64,000 nucleotides of DNA from assembly GCA_022071965.1 (NCBI GenBank), contig JAJVIQ010000021.1, positions 88,423 through 152,422 on the forward strand, read 5' to 3'. Below are positions 28,401 to 37,782 of this stretch, piece after piece; position 1 is the stretch's first letter; each line of letters starts with the position of its first letter. The translations under genes were made by a program, and so were the position numbers. Below the pieces are notes generated by a model that ran no database searches, was not told the origin of the DNA, and was given only the letters and a program-made list of their open reading frames with translations. The DNA comes from Gammaproteobacteria bacterium (GTDB lineage Bacteria; Pseudomonadota; Gammaproteobacteria; JAJPIJ01).

Positions 28401-28669
28401 TGCTCGATCGTTTCCTGGAAGGCCTGCGCGAGCCGCTGCACTTCTTTCCTCGCAGCGCATTCGCCTACGTGGAGGCGCGATTGAAGGGGAGGGACGCGAT
28501 GGGCGCGGCGCGCGCCGCGTGGGAGGGCAACGACTTCAAGCGCGGCGAAGGCGATGACGTCTACTACCGGCTTGCATTTGCCGGCGCCGTGCCGCTCGAT
28601 GCGGCCTTCGAGCGGCTTGCGCGCGATCTCGTGGAGCCGCTCATTGCGCACGTGCGGGGGGAACCGTGA
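25484..28669 (+). CDS. recC: RecC subunit of exodeoxyribonuclease V
   Basis: The protein has 1061 residues, slightly shorter than E. coli RecC (1122). The N-terminus has the defunct helicase fold with VVPTRAMGRWLTYRLAD and GICANARFLYPGNFIWEIF, and FEVICVLGLNDGVFPRPDRRVDFDRM is a conserved RecC block. RecC holds the complex together and recognises Chi in the 3' strand. The ATG at 25484 was chosen over an open frame to 25430 because homologues start at the Y-S-N-R segment. Its stop overlaps the recB start as GTGA. It is divergent from the antiporter gene with about 200 nt between; no clear promoter was found there. Confidence 0.96.
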   Translation: MFNIVYSNRTEGLAAALEAILEEPPPSVLAPEIVVVPTRAMGRWLTYRLADRHGICANARFLYPGNFIWEIFRLVLGERLPAVAPFSAEVNAWRIYDALGDLPEGEACAPLRAYLRGADARQRHALAHRIAETFDQYAIFRPDWVRAWEQGGQTHWQASLWRRLIAGRRPLHWVHALDEFEAAATAGVEAALPARVTLFGLPALSPSYLEVIAHLSRRTRINLLLLNPSRHYWGDIVSPRTRAAAGEAGAAERYLHTGHPLLGSMGRPGRDFIDRVVEYEHVESECYAPPEAGTLLGALQSDIFELRDRGEEAGVRHEVPAMDRSIQVHACFSAMREVEVLHDRLLDMFERWPDLRPEQVLVAVTDLPRYAPYVSGVFGAVADHRRVPFDILAEASPSGDPQLAAFFDLLGLPASRFAADAVLAPLEVASVQRRFGLDDDELARMRRWIAETGICWGWDEVHRAEFSVPPVASHTWRAGLERMLLGYALPEGDRLFGGILPYAEVEGSAARVLSALLDYLDLLQVWRKRLQAEMSVGDWTVELNALLADLFDPEPEDEAVLQSVRDALAAVARDAALAQSRSPIGIEVMAAELRRRLEAESARRFSLRGGVCVAEWSAARALPFEVICVLGLNDGVFPRPDRRVDFDRMASDWRRGDRSRRDEDRYLFLETVLAARRCLYLSYVGNDIRTGLPLPPSVLVSELLDLLERDFAPASPGTLRERILTHHPLQAFSPRYFNGDDRLFSYRRELAVAAPSADAARRPLFSTRLPDPGAEWSAVTVEDLVRFYHQPARFLLERRLRVRLAEYNDDLEACEPFALDRRAEREITERLTTTLLAGAGIEDAYPAELARGGLPPGQVGRIELRKAAARARALAARARARAGDMAVASPIPVDIALRGVRVTGTLRDVTATGLFQYGAADQIYASQRMEFWIRHLLLAAGAPARAGVSTLCTPEGMFEFDPVGDARAQLQNLLDRFLEGLREPLHFFPRSAFAYVEARLKGRDAMGAARAAWEGNDFKRGEGDDVYYRLAFAGAVPLDAAFERLARDLVEPLIAHVRGEP

Positions 28670-31600
28670 TCCGCGACTCCCTGGACGTGTTCGAGTTGCC
28701 CGTGGTCGGCACGCAGCTCATCGAGGCGAGCGCCGGCACGGGCAAGACCTACACCATCAGCAATCTGCTCGTCCGCCTCGTCGTGGAGACCGATCGGACC
28801 ATCGACCGGATACTGGTGCTGACATTCACGACCGCGGCGACGGCGGAACTGCGGGAACGGGTGCGCGCGCGGCTGCGTCTTCTGGCCGAAGCCCTGCGCG
28901 CGGGCGCGACGCCGCCGCTGGAGGATCCGTTCGTGAACCGGCTGATCGAGCGCAATCCCGATCGCGCGGAGCTCACCGGGCGCCTGGATACCGCCGTCGC
29001 CGGCTTCGATCAGGCGGCCATACACACCATCCACGGCTTCTGTCAGCGCCTGCTCGCCGAGAATGCCCTGGGTTCGGGCACACCGTTCGACGCCGCGTTG
29101 CTGACCGACGAGTGCGAATTGCGTGCCGAGGTCGCACGGGATTTCTGGCGGCGTGAGGTGAGCGGCGCGTCGAGACTGTTCGTGGAGTATCTGCTCGCCA
29201 ACGGGATGTCGGCACCGGAGGAGCTGCTGTCGCTGGTCGGCCCGCACCTCGGCAAGCCCTATCTGCGCGTGCGCGGCGGCGAGGCGGCCGCGAGCTGCGA
29301 GGATCTCGAGCGCGCCTACGAGACCGCGTTCGCCGCCGCCGCGCTGGTGTGGAAGGAGGAGGGCGAGGCGGTCGGCCGGACGCTGCTGGCGAGCCCCGAG
29401 CTGAAGCGCAACGTCATCACCGTGAAGGCGGCAGGCAAGTGGATTGCGCAGTTCGAGCGCATCTTCTCCGGCGCGGCGGATGCGGTGCGGGATCTGCCCG
29501 AGGGCGTCGCGAAGTGCTCGCCTCCGGCCATCGCCGCAGCCACGAAGAAGGACAGTCAGCCTCCCGCGCACCTGTTCTTCGCGCGCTGCGAGACGTTGCT
29601 GCGCCGCCATGCGGACCTGGAGACGTGTCATGCGCGGCGCGCAGCGAATCTGCGCCGGCGGCTCATCGACTACTGTGCGCAGGAACTCCCGCTGCGCAAG
29701 CGCCGGCAGGCCGAGACGTCCTACGACGATCTGCTCAACGACCTCGCCCGCGCGCTGCAATCGCGCAGCGGCGCGGCGCTGGCCGCGAGCATCCGGCAGC
29801 AATACAGTGCGGCGCTGATCGACGAATTCCAGGACACCGATCCGGTGCAGTACGAGATCTTCTCGCGGATCTACGCCGGCACCGATCTGCCGCTGTACCT
29901 CGTCGGCGACCCGAAGCAGGCGATCTATTCCTTCCGCGGCGCCGACGTGTACGCCTATCTGAAGGCACGCGAGGATACGCGCGCGAGCCGCCACACGCTG
30001 GACGTGAACTGGCGATCGACCGCACCGCTCATCGATGCCGTCAACACGCTGTACCGCCACGCCTCGTCGCCATTTCTGACCGGGGGCATCGAGTTTCACC
30101 CGGTTCATCCGGCCGGACGGGCGCCGCGGCCGCTGCTCATCGACGGGCGCGAGGAGATCCCCCTCGTGCTCTGGTTCCTCGCGCGCCCGACGCAGGAGAA
30201 GCCCTGGACCAAGCAGGATGCGGCCCGGATCTCGGCGCAGGCCACCGCCGCGGAGATCGCGCGTCTGCTGCGCCTGGCCGCCGGTGGCCGCGCCGGCTTC
30301 CTCGATGAGGCCGGCGAGCTCGTGCCCCTGCGCGGCGGCGACATCGCCGTACTGGTGCGCAAGCATTCGCAGGGCCGGCAGATCAAGGAGGCGCTGGCCG
30401 CGTGCGCGATCAACAGCGCCGAGCAGGCCGACGACAGCGTCTACGACAGCGAGGAGGCGGAGGAACTGACGCACGTGCTGCGTGCGGTCGAGAATCCCGG
30501 TGACGACACCCGCGTGCGCACGGCCCTGGTCACCACGCTGCTCGGCGTGGATGCCGGGACGCTGCATGCGCTATCGGGCCAGGAGCAGGACTGGGAGGCG
30601 GTGGTGCTGCGCTTCAACGAGTACCACCAGACTTGGCGCGAGGCCGGATTCTTCGTCATGTGCCGCCGGTTGCTGGAGCGGGAGGGCGTGCCGACGCGCT
30701 TGCTGGCATTGGCCGACGGGGCGCGGCGCATGACCAACCTGCTGCATCTCATCGAACTGCTGCAGGCGCAGGCCGACGGCAGCGGGCTCGGGATCTCGCA
30801 GATCGTCGACTGGCTCCGTGACCGGCGGCAAAGGACGCTCGACCGCGGCGAGGAATCGCAGCTGCGCCTGGAGAGCGACGAGCAGCTGGTGCAGATCGTC
30901 ACCGTGCATCGCAGCAAGGGCCTGGAGTTCCCCGTCGTCTTCTGCCCCTACCTCTGGGACGAGTCGCAGCGCGGGCCGTCACCGGCCGCCCCGGTCTTCT
31001 TCCATGACCCCGCGGCCGAGCACGCGCCGACTCTGCAGCTCGATGCCGGCGACGAGCGGGCGCGCGGGCAGGCCCGGCTCGAGGCGCGCTCGGAGTCGCT
31101 GCGCCTGTGCTACGTGGCTCTGACGCGCGCGAGGCATCGCTGCTACGTGGCCTGGGGCGCGATCAGCGGCGCGTCCGGTTCCGCGCCGGCGTGGCTGATG
31201 CACCGCGGCCGGCGGGTGTTCCCGGGGGACGAGGCCTTCTTCGACTGGTTCAAGGCCTGCGACGACAGCGAGCTGCGGGCCGACCTCCAGGCCCTGCAAT
31301 CGGCCGCGCCGCACGCGATCGCGGTCACCGGGCCACCGGCACTCGGCACCGGCGCGGCGATGCCGCGGGAGGGCCTGCCAAGGCCGCCCGCGGCGCGCGT
31401 CTTCCGCGGTCACATCGCGGCGCCGTGGCGCACGGTCAGCTACACGGCGCTGCTGCGCCAGGGTTCCGGCGATCGCCCCGATCACGATGACTGGGCCTCG
31501 GCGCCGGCGGCGGTGGAACCGATCGTCGCCGACAGCATTCACGCCTTCCCGCGCGGCGCGGGGGCGGGCAGTTGTCTGCACGCCATCTTCGAGCACGTCG

Positions 31601-32265
31601 ACTTTCGCGCCGGCGACGAGACCGGGTGGCGTCCGGTGGTTGTCCGCGAACTGAATCGTCACGGATTTGCGCCGCAGTGGGAGGCGGTGCTCCTGCGCAT
31701 GCTCGCCGACGTGCTGCATACGCCGCTCGATGGCGATCGGCTGCGCCTGGCGCGGGTCGCGAACCACCAGCGCGTCAACGAACTGGAATTTCATTACCCG
31801 CTGCATCGGCTCGAGGCGGGGGAGCTCGGGCACCTGCTCGAGACGCACGCCGCCGACGGGGCGCAGCGGCGGCAGGTCGAACGTCTGCGGTTCGACCCGG
31901 TGCGCGGCTACATGAAGGGCTACATCGACATGGTCTTCGAGCATGACGGACGCTGGTACATTGTCGATTACAAGTCGAACTGGCTGGGTCCGACCGCCGA
32001 GGCCTACGCCGAGCGGCGGCTGCCGGCCGTGATGGCGGAGGAGGCCTACGGGCTGCAGTACCTCATCTACACGCTGGCGCTGCATCGCTATCTGCGCGCG
32101 CGACTGCCGGGCTACGACTACGAACGGCACTTCGGCGGCGTGTACTACCTGTTCGTGCGCGGCATCTCGCCGCAGCGAGGGCCCGGCTTCGGCGTGCACG
32201 CCGCTCGTCCCGCGCCCGCGCTGCTTGCGGCGCTCGACCAGTACGTGGGGAGGGGCGCCGCGTGA
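28666..32265 (+). CDS. recB: RecB subunit of exodeoxyribonuclease V
   Basis: The protein has 1199 residues. It is a UvrD-type helicase with Walker A in EASAGTGKTYTIS (residues about 20-32), motif II in LIDEFQDTDPVQY, and motif VI in LCYVALTRARHRCYVAW. The C-terminal nuclease has GYMKGYIDMVFE with Asp1088 and IVDYKSNWLG with Asp1101 and Lys1103. RecB is the slow 3'-5' motor and the only nuclease of RecBCD. The GTG start overlaps the recC stop, and the recD start overlaps its stop (GTGA at both), giving tight stoichiometric coupling. Confidence 0.97.
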   Translation: MIRDSLDVFELPVVGTQLIEASAGTGKTYTISNLLVRLVVETDRTIDRILVLTFTTAATAELRERVRARLRLLAEALRAGATPPLEDPFVNRLIERNPDRAELTGRLDTAVAGFDQAAIHTIHGFCQRLLAENALGSGTPFDAALLTDECELRAEVARDFWRREVSGASRLFVEYLLANGMSAPEELLSLVGPHLGKPYLRVRGGEAAASCEDLERAYETAFAAAALVWKEEGEAVGRTLLASPELKRNVITVKAAGKWIAQFERIFSGAADAVRDLPEGVAKCSPPAIAAATKKDSQPPAHLFFARCETLLRRHADLETCHARRAANLRRRLIDYCAQELPLRKRRQAETSYDDLLNDLARALQSRSGAALAASIRQQYSAALIDEFQDTDPVQYEIFSRIYAGTDLPLYLVGDPKQAIYSFRGADVYAYLKAREDTRASRHTLDVNWRSTAPLIDAVNTLYRHASSPFLTGGIEFHPVHPAGRAPRPLLIDGREEIPLVLWFLARPTQEKPWTKQDAARISAQATAAEIARLLRLAAGGRAGFLDEAGELVPLRGGDIAVLVRKHSQGRQIKEALAACAINSAEQADDSVYDSEEAEELTHVLRAVENPGDDTRVRTALVTTLLGVDAGTLHALSGQEQDWEAVVLRFNEYHQTWREAGFFVMCRRLLEREGVPTRLLALADGARRMTNLLHLIELLQAQADGSGLGISQIVDWLRDRRQRTLDRGEESQLRLESDEQLVQIVTVHRSKGLEFPVVFCPYLWDESQRGPSPAAPVFFHDPAAEHAPTLQLDAGDERARGQARLEARSESLRLCYVALTRARHRCYVAWGAISGASGSAPAWLMHRGRRVFPGDEAFFDWFKACDDSELRADLQALQSAAPHAIAVTGPPALGTGAAMPREGLPRPPAARVFRGHIAAPWRTVSYTALLRQGSGDRPDHDDWASAPAAVEPIVADSIHAFPRGAGAGSCLHAIFEHVDFRAGDETGWRPVVVRELNRHGFAPQWEAVLLRMLADVLHTPLDGDRLRLARVANHQRVNELEFHYPLHRLEAGELGHLLETHAADGAQRRQVERLRFDPVRGYMKGYIDMVFEHDGRWYIVDYKSNWLGPTAEAYAERRLPAVMAEEAYGLQYLIYTLALHRYLRARLPGYDYERHFGGVYYLFVRGISPQRGPGFGVHAARPAPALLAALDQYVGRGAA

Positions 32266-34073
32266 ATCGAGGAATGGCACCAGACGCCGTCGCCGACGGG
32301 AGCACCGGGCTGCAGAGCCATCTGACGAGCCTGCTGATGCGCCTGGCCGACAGCCGCGATCCCGAGCTGGCGCGCATCCTCGCCAGGCTCGCGGCGATGA
32401 CGGCCGCGGGTCACTCCTGCATCAGCGTGCGCGACGGCGCCGAGGGTGCCGGCACGGCGCGGCTGCTGGAGGAGTACCTGTGCGGCACGGCCATCATCGG
32501 ACCGCCGGGCCAGCACAAACCGATCGTGCTGGACGGCGAGGGCAGGCTTTACCTGCGTCGGTACTGGGATTACGAGCAGCGGCTTGCCGCCGATCTGCGG
32601 GCGCGTGCGGCGACGCTGCACGCGATCGATGAGACGGCGCTGCGCGCGTCCCTGGCGCGCCTGTTCCCGGGAGAGCGGGAGGACTGGCAGAGGCTGGCGG
32701 CGGCGGTTGCCGTCGCGCGCGGGCTCTGCGTCCTCTCGGGCGGGCCGGGCACCGGCAAGACCACCACCGTGGCGCGCGTGCTGGCGCTGATCGCGGAACT
32801 GCATCGCGCTGCGCCGCTGCGCATCGCGCTCGCGGCGCCGACCGGCAAGGCGGCCGCACGCATGCAGGAAGCCATCCGCCAGGCCCGCGCGCAGCTGCCC
32901 GTCAGTCCCGAGAGCCAGGCGTTGATTCCCGACACCGCCAGCACCCTGCATCGGCTGCTCGGCGGCACGCCGGACTCCGCCCGCTTCGCCTTTCATCGCG
33001 GCCGGCCGCTGCCGCTCGACATGCTGATCGTCGACGAGGCCTCGATGGTCGATCTCGCGCTGATGGCCAAGCTGGTGGATGCGTTGCCGGCGCAGGCGCG
33101 ACTGCTGCTGGTCGGCGACAAGGACCAGCTGGCCTCCGTGGAGCCGGGGGCCGTGCTCGGCAGCGTCTGCCCCGAGCGCAACGCGTACACGCCAGCGTTC
33201 GCGGCGTGGCTGCGGGCGACGACCGGGATTGAGGTCGCCGTCGATGCGAACGCCGTCTCGCCGCTGCGCGATGCGGTCGTGCTCCTGGACCGCAGCTACC
33301 GCTTCGCCGCCGGCGGCGGGATCGCCGCCCTGGCGGGCGCGGTTCGCGCCGGGGACGCCGCGCAGGTGCTCGAGGTGCTGCGTGCGGGCAACGAGCTCAC
33401 CTGGGTGAAGGAGACGCTGGACCGGCAGCGCTGGCGCGCGGCGATCGCACCGCATCTGCACCGCTACGCGCAGGCCGTGCGCCGCGGTGAGGAGCGGGCG
33501 GCGTTCGAGGCGTTTGCGGAATTCCGCGTGCTGGCGGCCGTGCGCAAGGGGCCGGCCGGCGTGGAGTGGTTGAACGGTGAACTCGAGCGCGCGCTCGCCG
33601 CCGCGCTCGGTGCGCCGCCTGCGCGCGGCTGGTTCCCGGGCCGGGCGATCATGGTGCGGCGCAATCATCACGGCTTGCAGTTATTCAACGGCGACATCGG
33701 CCTGGTGCTGGACGACCGCGAGGCCGGCGGCCTGCGGGTGGTGTTTCCGGCGCCCGACGGCCGCTGCCGCAGGCTGGCTCCGGCGCGCCTGCCGGAGCAC
33801 GAGCCCGCCTACGCGCTCACCGTTCACAAGTCGCAGGGTTCGGAGTTCGGCCATGTGCTGGTGCTGCTGCCGAACGCGGACTCCCCCGCTCTGACGCGCG
33901 AGCTGCTGTACACGGCGGTGACCCGCGCCCGCGATCGGGTGACGCTCTGGGGCAGCGAGGAGGCCGTCCGCGCGGCCGTCAGTCGACGCACGGAGCGCGC
34001 CTCGGGCCTGCCTGCCGCGTGCTGGGGCCCGGTCCCCGCAGAGGACGGGGCGCCGCCGCCCGGCGCTCCTTGA
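32262..34073 (+). CDS. recD: RecD subunit of exodeoxyribonuclease V
   Basis: The protein has 603 residues, normal for RecD. It is the 5'-3' superfamily 1B helicase, with Walker A in LSGGPGTGKTTTVARV (about residues 160-170), Walker B in LIVDEASMVDLALM, and the late motifs ALTVHKSQGSEFGHV and LYTAVTRARDRVTLWG. The start is GTG at 32262, overlapping the recB stop. It closes the recCBD operon; the next gene begins 127 nt later with no clear terminator between. Confidence 0.96.
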   Translation: MNRGMAPDAVADGSTGLQSHLTSLLMRLADSRDPELARILARLAAMTAAGHSCISVRDGAEGAGTARLLEEYLCGTAIIGPPGQHKPIVLDGEGRLYLRRYWDYEQRLAADLRARAATLHAIDETALRASLARLFPGEREDWQRLAAAVAVARGLCVLSGGPGTGKTTTVARVLALIAELHRAAPLRIALAAPTGKAAARMQEAIRQARAQLPVSPESQALIPDTASTLHRLLGGTPDSARFAFHRGRPLPLDMLIVDEASMVDLALMAKLVDALPAQARLLLVGDKDQLASVEPGAVLGSVCPERNAYTPAFAAWLRATTGIEVAVDANAVSPLRDAVVLLDRSYRFAAGGGIAALAGAVRAGDAAQVLEVLRAGNELTWVKETLDRQRWRAAIAPHLHRYAQAVRRGEERAAFEAFAEFRVLAAVRKGPAGVEWLNGELERALAAALGAPPARGWFPGRAIMVRRNHHGLQLFNGDIGLVLDDREAGGLRVVFPAPDGRCRRLAPARLPEHEPAYALTVHKSQGSEFGHVLVLLPNADSPALTRELLYTAVTRARDRVTLWGSEEAVRAAVSRRTERASGLPAACWGPVPAEDGAPPPGAP

Positions 34074-34200
34074 AATACTGTGACCGCCCGTGCTGGATAC
34101 GGCGCGATGCTTGTGCTACTAATCCGGCCGGTCTGCCTCGCCGGTTCCGGCGGGAAGCGCGAGGCCTGAAACCATCGACCAGCGACGGGGCGGGGATCGA

Positions 34201-36846
34201 ATGAACGCACAGGACTCCAACGCGAATCTCGGGGTGCGCCAGTTTCTCGGCCCGCTGCTCGCCGTATGCATCATCGCGGCGCTGGAGCTGACGAATTTCG
34301 ATCAGATCTGCCCGCCGCCCATACCGCTGGTGCTCGCGGTGTTGATCGGCAGTTACTACAGCGGCTCGATCGCCGGTCTTTGCAGTGCCCTGCTCGCGAT
34401 CGGCTACCTGTACTTCTACTACACTGGCGCGAGTGCCGGCTGGGTGTTGAGCGATCACAATCTGCCGCTGTTCGCGTTCGGCAGCGTCGCCGCGCTCGCC
34501 GCGGCCGTGTTCACCGGTCCGCAGCAGCGCAACGCCGAGCGGGTGAAGCGGTTCGGCACCGAGGTTGCGGTGCTGCAGGGTCAGTTGCAGGAGCGCCGCC
34601 TGGCCGAGGGTGCGCTGCGCCACAGCGAGGAGCGCTACCACAGGCTGGCGCAGCTGCTGCCGGTGCCGATGGTGGCGGTGGAGCGCGGTCGCATCAGCTT
34701 CGTGAACCATGCCGCCATGCAGATGTTCGGCGCGGCCGCACGCGAGCAGCTGCTCGGGCGTTCCCCTTTCGATCTGCTGCAGGGCGAATATCAGGTCGTG
34801 TTGCACGAGTCGATCGGGCAACTGCTCTCCGGCAACGCCGATCAGCCCATCACCGTCGAGCGGAACATCGCCCGCCTCAACGGCGAATTCCTGTTCGTGG
34901 AGATCCACGCCGCGCCGATCGGACAGTCCGACGGCAATGCGCTTATCCTCACTTTCCGCGACGTCGGCAACCAGTATCGCGAGCTGGAGAACCTGCGTCA
35001 GACGATCGCCTCCCTCCGCGATGCAATCGACAAGCAGCCCGATGCCGTGTTCATGCTCTCGATCGACGGCCGCATCGTCGAGGTGAATCGCTCCGGGGTG
35101 CTGACGCTGGAGGCCGACTCGGTAGTCTCGCTGCAGGGCCGCCCGATGCTGGAGTTCGTCCTGCCGGAGCACCGGCAGACCCTCGGCGATCTGTTCAAGC
35201 GCGTGCTCCAGGGTGTCGCCGGCACGATCGAGATCGAGGCGGCCGGCCTGGAGGAGACCCGCTACTGGCTGGAGTGCTCGGTGGTCCCGCTGCGCGACGC
35301 GGGCCAGCGCATCGTATCCATCATGATCGGCGCGCGCGACATCACCCGGCGCAAGCGGGCGGAACGGGCGCTGAGGACCAGCGAGCAGCGATTCCGGGCG
35401 CTGGTGGAGATGTCCTCGGACATGACGCTCATCATGGATGGGCAGGGCGCCATCCTGTTCGCGAGTCCCTCGGTGGTGAGCATCCTCGGCTACGAGCCCG
35501 CCTACCTGCTCGGCAAGAGCACCTTCGACATCGTGCATCACGACGATCGCATCACCGCGCACTCCGCCCTGCGCGACACCATCGCCAACCCGGGTGCGGT
35601 GCGGCGCGCGGAGTTGCGCGTGCGACATCGCGACGGCTCCTGGCGCATGCTCGACGCGGTGGGCCGTGCCCACCTGGACTCCGCGGCGATCCACGGCGTG
35701 GTGGTGAACTGCCGTGACATCACCGATCGCAAGGCCGCCGAGGACGCCCTGCGCGACAGCCGCGAACGCCTCAACGGCATATTGAACTCGTTGGACGACG
35801 TGGTGTGGTCGTCGACCGTCAAGGACTGCCAGCCCCTGTACGTGAGCCCGTCTGCAGAGGCCGTGTACGGCCGCCAGGTCGGGGACTTCTTCGCTCGACC
35901 GAGCCTCTGGTTCGACGTCGTCCATCCGGAGGACAAGCAGCGCGTTCAGGCCACGGTCGCGCAGATCCTGAAGACCGGTCACTACGACTACGAGTACCGC
36001 ATCATCCGGCCCGACGGCAGCATACGCTGGCTGCGGGACCGGGCGCGCCTGGTGACCGACAGTTTCCGCAATCCGCTGCGGCTGGACGGTATCGCCAGCG
36101 ACATCACCGACCTGAAAAAGGCAGGCAGCGCGCTCATCGAGTCCCGCGAGCGTCTGCGCACCTTCGCCCGACAGCTCGATGCCGCGGTCGAGGAAGAGCG
36201 CACCCACATCGCGCGCGAGCTGCACGATGAGCTGGGCCAGGCACTGACCGGCATGAAGATGGATCTCGCGTGGATGCGCCGGCGGCTGGACGACAAGACC
36301 GGATTGCGTGACGCCAGCATTCTGCACAAGAAGATCGCCGCCACCGGTGATCTCATCGATTCCACCATAGCGGTGGTGCGCCGCATCGCCACCCGGCTGC
36401 GGCCCACGCTGCTCGACAACCTGGGTCTCATCGCGGCGATGGAGGAGTATGCCGGCCAGTTCAGCGAGCGCACCGCGGTGAAGTGCGAGCTGATACTGCC
36501 GTCGGAACTCGTGCTCGACAAGGCCTATGCCTCGGGCGTCTTCCGCATATTCCAGGAGGCGATGACGAACATCGCGCGACACAGCGGCGCCGACAAGGCC
36601 GTGGTGAACCTGCGTCACGACAAGCGCAACCTCGTGCTGGAAGTAGCCGACAACGGGCGCGGCATCGAGGAAAGCAGCGGCGCCATCACACAGAGGCTCG
36701 GCGTGCTCGGCATGCGCGAGCGCGCCCAGCTCATGGGTGGAGTGCTCAACGTACATGCCCGCAAGCAGGGCGGAACGCTGGTGCGGCTCATCGTGCCCAT
36801 GACAGCAGCGCAGTCCGCCAGCGAGGACGAACAGGCATGCGCGTAA
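34201..36846 (+). CDS. membrane-bound multi-PAS sensor histidine kinase (NarL/DesK-type)
   Basis: The protein has 881 residues. Residues about 14-110 form three to four membrane helices without a long periplasmic loop. Four PAS domains follow (roughly 145-260, 270-385, 390-510 and 520-645), two of them ending in RDITRRKRAE and RDITDRKAAE linkers. A HisKA_3 domain carries the phospho-acceptor His675 in ARELHDELGQALTG, and an HATPase domain follows with EAMTNIARHSGA, VADNGRGIEE and LGVLGMRERAQLMGG. The stop overlaps the next gene, a LuxR-type response regulator, so the two form a pair. The stimulus is unknown; I cannot see heme or flavin ligands with certainty. Confidence 0.93.
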   Translation: MNAQDSNANLGVRQFLGPLLAVCIIAALELTNFDQICPPPIPLVLAVLIGSYYSGSIAGLCSALLAIGYLYFYYTGASAGWVLSDHNLPLFAFGSVAALAAAVFTGPQQRNAERVKRFGTEVAVLQGQLQERRLAEGALRHSEERYHRLAQLLPVPMVAVERGRISFVNHAAMQMFGAAAREQLLGRSPFDLLQGEYQVVLHESIGQLLSGNADQPITVERNIARLNGEFLFVEIHAAPIGQSDGNALILTFRDVGNQYRELENLRQTIASLRDAIDKQPDAVFMLSIDGRIVEVNRSGVLTLEADSVVSLQGRPMLEFVLPEHRQTLGDLFKRVLQGVAGTIEIEAAGLEETRYWLECSVVPLRDAGQRIVSIMIGARDITRRKRAERALRTSEQRFRALVEMSSDMTLIMDGQGAILFASPSVVSILGYEPAYLLGKSTFDIVHHDDRITAHSALRDTIANPGAVRRAELRVRHRDGSWRMLDAVGRAHLDSAAIHGVVVNCRDITDRKAAEDALRDSRERLNGILNSLDDVVWSSTVKDCQPLYVSPSAEAVYGRQVGDFFARPSLWFDVVHPEDKQRVQATVAQILKTGHYDYEYRIIRPDGSIRWLRDRARLVTDSFRNPLRLDGIASDITDLKKAGSALIESRERLRTFARQLDAAVEEERTHIARELHDELGQALTGMKMDLAWMRRRLDDKTGLRDASILHKKIAATGDLIDSTIAVVRRIATRLRPTLLDNLGLIAAMEEYAGQFSERTAVKCELILPSELVLDKAYASGVFRIFQEAMTNIARHSGADKAVVNLRHDKRNLVLEVADNGRGIEESSGAITQRLGVLGMRERAQLMGGVLNVHARKQGGTLVRLIVPMTAAQSASEDEQACA

Positions 36847-37463
36847 TCATCGCCGATGATCATCCAATCGTTCGTCGCGGCGTTCACGACATACTTACCG
36901 AAAGTTTCCCCAAGCTCGACGTGATCGAGGTCGATACGGCCGGGGCGCTGTTCGCGCGGCTGAAGGACCCCTTCGACCTGGTGCTGCTGGATCTCTCGCT
37001 GCCGGATCGCAACGGCCTGGACTGCCTGGGACAGATCAAGAAGCAGCATCCCGCGCTGCCGGTGCTCATACTCAGCATGCATGCGGAGGAGCACTTCGCG
37101 GTGCGCGCGCTGAAGTCGGGCGCCTCCGGCTACCTCACCAAGGACAAGGCCGCCGAGGAGCTCGTGCGCGCGGTGAAGCGCATCATGGGTGGTGGCCGCT
37201 ACGTCAGCAGCGAGCTAGCGGAGCATCTCGCCGCGGAGCTGACCGGCGAGGCGCCGAAGGCACCGCATGAAATGCTTTCGGATCGCGAATTCCGGGTCCT
37301 GCGGCTCATCGGTGCCGGCAGGTCCGTGAGCGAGATTGCCCAGGAGCTGTACCTGAGCGTGAAGACGGTGAGCACCTATCGCACCCGTCTGCTCACCAAG
37401 ATGCAAATGAAGACCAACGCCGATCTCACGCGCTACTGCATACAGAATCACCTGGTCGAGTAG
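36837..37463 (+). CDS. LuxR/NarL-type response regulator
   Basis: The protein has 208 residues. A receiver domain (MRVIIADDHP, phospho-acceptor Asp52 in LVLLDLSLPD, Lys102) is joined to a C-terminal LuxR HTH (LSDREFRVLRLIGAGRSVSEI, then LYLSVKTVSTYRTRLL). It starts 10 nt inside the end of the histidine kinase gene, so it is the cognate regulator. A palindrome resembling GacA/UvrY boxes lies just downstream at 37507-37525 and may be a target site near the STAS gene. Confidence 0.94.
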   Translation: MRVIIADDHPIVRRGVHDILTESFPKLDVIEVDTAGALFARLKDPFDLVLLDLSLPDRNGLDCLGQIKKQHPALPVLILSMHAEEHFAVRALKSGASGYLTKDKAAEELVRAVKRIMGGGRYVSSELAEHLAAELTGEAPKAPHEMLSDREFRVLRLIGAGRSVSEIAQELYLSVKTVSTYRTRLLTKMQMKTNADLTRYCIQNHLVE

Positions 37464-37782
37464 TCGCGCGGCCGATGCAGCGGCGCGTGAGGACCGCCCG
37501 ACAGCGTGTAGGACACCGGCCTACAAGGCCGTCGGCGCGTTCCTACGGCATGTTCAGCACTGCGCCGATACCTCGCTGATGTCGTGCAGCCTAGTCTTCC
37601 TCCCATCAGGTCCGAGTCGAATCGCCCGCCGACCACGGCAAGGCGAACCCCGGTTCGGGCGCGGCAGGGTGCCTCGACTGTTCGGGGCTCCCCGCAGAGA
37701 TGCTCCGGTGCCGGCGGCAGCCGGCTCCGGGTGGAAAGTCAAACGGCAGAGGTCAAACGAGGAGCGGTAGGGGGAAAGACGC
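37464..37782. other. intergenic stretch with a TGTAGG-N7-CCTACA palindrome
   Basis: These 319 nt between the response regulator and the STAS gene contain no convincing reading frame. The notable element is TGTAGG-N7-CCTACA at 37507-37525, an inverted repeat similar in form to GacA/UvrY boxes (TGTAAG-N6-CTTACA), with another CCTAC about 16 nt further on. It could be an operator or a short hairpin. A purine-rich GGGGGAAAG precedes the STAS gene as its ribosome site. Confidence 0.45.
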